A stretch of DNA of 15,327 bases from positions 1 through 15,327 of the forward strand of contig JANQRM010000630.1 in NCBI GenBank assembly GCA_028284565.1, in the 5' to 3' direction. The DNA is from Anaerolineae bacterium. Lineage in GTDB: Bacteria > Chloroflexota > Anaerolineae > Aggregatilineales > Phototrophicaceae. Under the pieces are notes generated by a model that was not told the DNA's origin, did no database searches, and was given only the letters and a program-made list of their open reading frames with translations. A program made the translations under genes and the position numbers. Positions 14,473-15,327 of the stretch are shown piece after piece (within the stretch, counting starts at the first letter, position 1; each line of letters begins with the position of its first letter).

Positions 14473-15327
14473 ATGCCATCCCAAGCCCGCTTAGACCGAC
14501 TCTATCATGTGTTAGAATCCCAACAACTCGATGCGGTTGCCATCATCCCCGGCTCTAACTTCCGTTATCTCACAAGTTCTGTACATTATCTGATGGAACG
14601 CCCGCTTGTCCTCTTTGTGCCTGTATCAGGCAGACCTGCTGTCGTCATTCCCATCCTCGAAGTGGACTTGTTCGAGAGTAAGGGTTTCGATGCCGACATC
14701 ATCGTATGGGCAGATGCCGAGGGCTATGACGATGCCTTTGCCAAAGCCAGTTCACAATTGAGCTTAGCAGGGAAACGCATTGGTTTGGAAGGACAATTGA
14801 TTCGCTTCTTCGAGACAGAAGCCATCCGCAAACATGCACCTTCAGCTGATTTGGTGGATGCTCATCACGCCATTTCCTCCATCCGTCTACAAAAAGAACC
14901 CAGCGAGATTGAATCCCTACGGCAAGCAATTAAGACATCCGAGCAAGCTTTAGAAAATACGCTCGCACAAATCAAGGTGGGCATGACCGAGCGCAAAATT
15001 GTGAGTATCTTGATTACTTATATGAACGAACTCGGCGGGCAAGGGCTTTCGTTTGACCCCATTGTGCTGGCGGCGGATAACAGCGCACGTCCACATGGCA
15101 AGATTCGGGATGATTACGCCGTTCAAGCAGGCGATGCACTCCTCTTCGATTTTGGGACCAGCTACAATGGCTATCCTGCGGACATCACGCGAACCGTCTT
15201 TGTTGGTGAAGCCTCCGATGAAGCCCGCGCGCTGTATAGTGCCGTTCTCAAGGCGAATGAAACCGGTCGGAATGCCGTCGCGCCGGGGGTGACAGCCGGG
15301 AGTGTCGATGACCAAGTGACCCAATCC
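14473..15327 (+). CDS. M24-family metallopeptidase, Xaa-Pro dipeptidase/aminopeptidase type (3' end missing)
   Basis: The first 285 residues of a protein still open at the right edge; related enzymes run to about 360-400 aa. The N-terminal creatinase/prolidase domain (about 1-130) contains LDAVAIIPGSNFRYLTSS. It is followed by the pita-bread catalytic domain beginning near SSIRLQKEPSEIESLRQAI. Two of the five expected metal ligands are visible, D226 in LLFDFGTSYNG and D237 in PADITRTVF, 11 residues apart as in PepP/PepQ; the His and two Glu ligands would lie beyond the window. PHG in SARPHGKI matches the substrate-side His of the family. The Asp pair argues for a true metallopeptidase and against metal-free creatinase. 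AAGGAG (14462-14467) lies five bases before the ATG. It would cleave dipeptides or an N-terminal residue next to Pro. A link to the hyu pathway is possible but not shown. Confidence 0.9.
   Translation, partial: MPSQARLDRLYHVLESQQLDAVAIIPGSNFRYLTSSVHYLMERPLVLFVPVSGRPAVVIPILEVDLFESKGFDADIIVWADAEGYDDAFAKASSQLSLAGKRIGLEGQLIRFFETEAIRKHAPSADLVDAHHAISSIRLQKEPSEIESLRQAIKTSEQALENTLAQIKVGMTERKIVSILITYMNELGGQGLSFDPIVLAADNSARPHGKIRDDYAVQAGDALLFDFGTSYNGYPADITRTVFVGEASDEARALYSAVLKANETGRNAVAPGVTAGSVDDQVTQS

Noticed and set aside
14473..15327. M24 protein as a creatinase completing a creatinine or N-methylhydantoin route
   Set aside because: The Asp pair 226/237 at metal-ligand spacing marks a metallopeptidase, whereas creatinase lacks the metal site. 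No creatininase, creatinine deaminase or carbamoylsarcosine amidase gene is in the window.

Overview
All genes in this window are on the + strand, coding is dense, and no gap between genes exceeds about 125 bp. No rRNA, tRNA, CRISPR array, transposase or integrase was seen. The base composition is moderate (roughly 50% GC by eye). A NarL-type two-component system, CUT2 (ribose-type) ABC genes and a secreted binding protein ending its signal in VVA-QD fit a free-living heterotroph. Chloroflexota (Anaerolineae-like) is my best guess, but it rests on general resemblance rather than a marker gene.

Layout. (1) 2-2045: a histidine kinase cut by the left edge (PAS, GAF, HisKA_3, HATPase) overlapping a NarL/LuxR-type response regulator. 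(2) 2171-5710: a complete CUT2 transporter, made of a periplasmic-type binding protein, a double ATPase with a TTG start, and a permease. (3) 5723-6052: a small EthD-like dimeric alpha/beta-barrel protein. (4) 6066-13642: two tandem hyuA-hyuB pairs of the ATP-dependent hydantoinase / oxoprolinase / acetone carboxylase superfamily. The first pair overlaps by ATGA; the second follows a 60-bp AT-rich gap with a very strong Shine-Dalgarno. (5) A hairpin terminator at 13642-13687 closes this unit. (6) 13765-14379: an unrecognised two-TM protein behind a perfect TTGACA box. (7) 14473 to the right edge: the N-terminal two thirds or so of an M24 metallopeptidase (Xaa-Pro dipeptidase/aminopeptidase type) behind a palindromic operator-like site.

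Working model (inference): the two-component system may control an uptake-and-catabolism operon. The CUT2 transporter would import a small, probably cyclic amide/imide or other carbonyl compound. The two HyuAB complexes would activate and open or carboxylate it at the expense of ATP, with the EthD-like protein as an accessory enzyme or chaperone. The M24 peptidase could act on a dipeptide-like or amidated product, but it appears to be a separate transcription unit. The substrate cannot be read from the sequence. The most interesting points are the tandem, diverged hyuAB pairs tied to a ribose-type transporter, and a likely metal triad (His-x2-Asp-x21-His) kept in both HyuB proteins although the surrounding motif has changed in the second.
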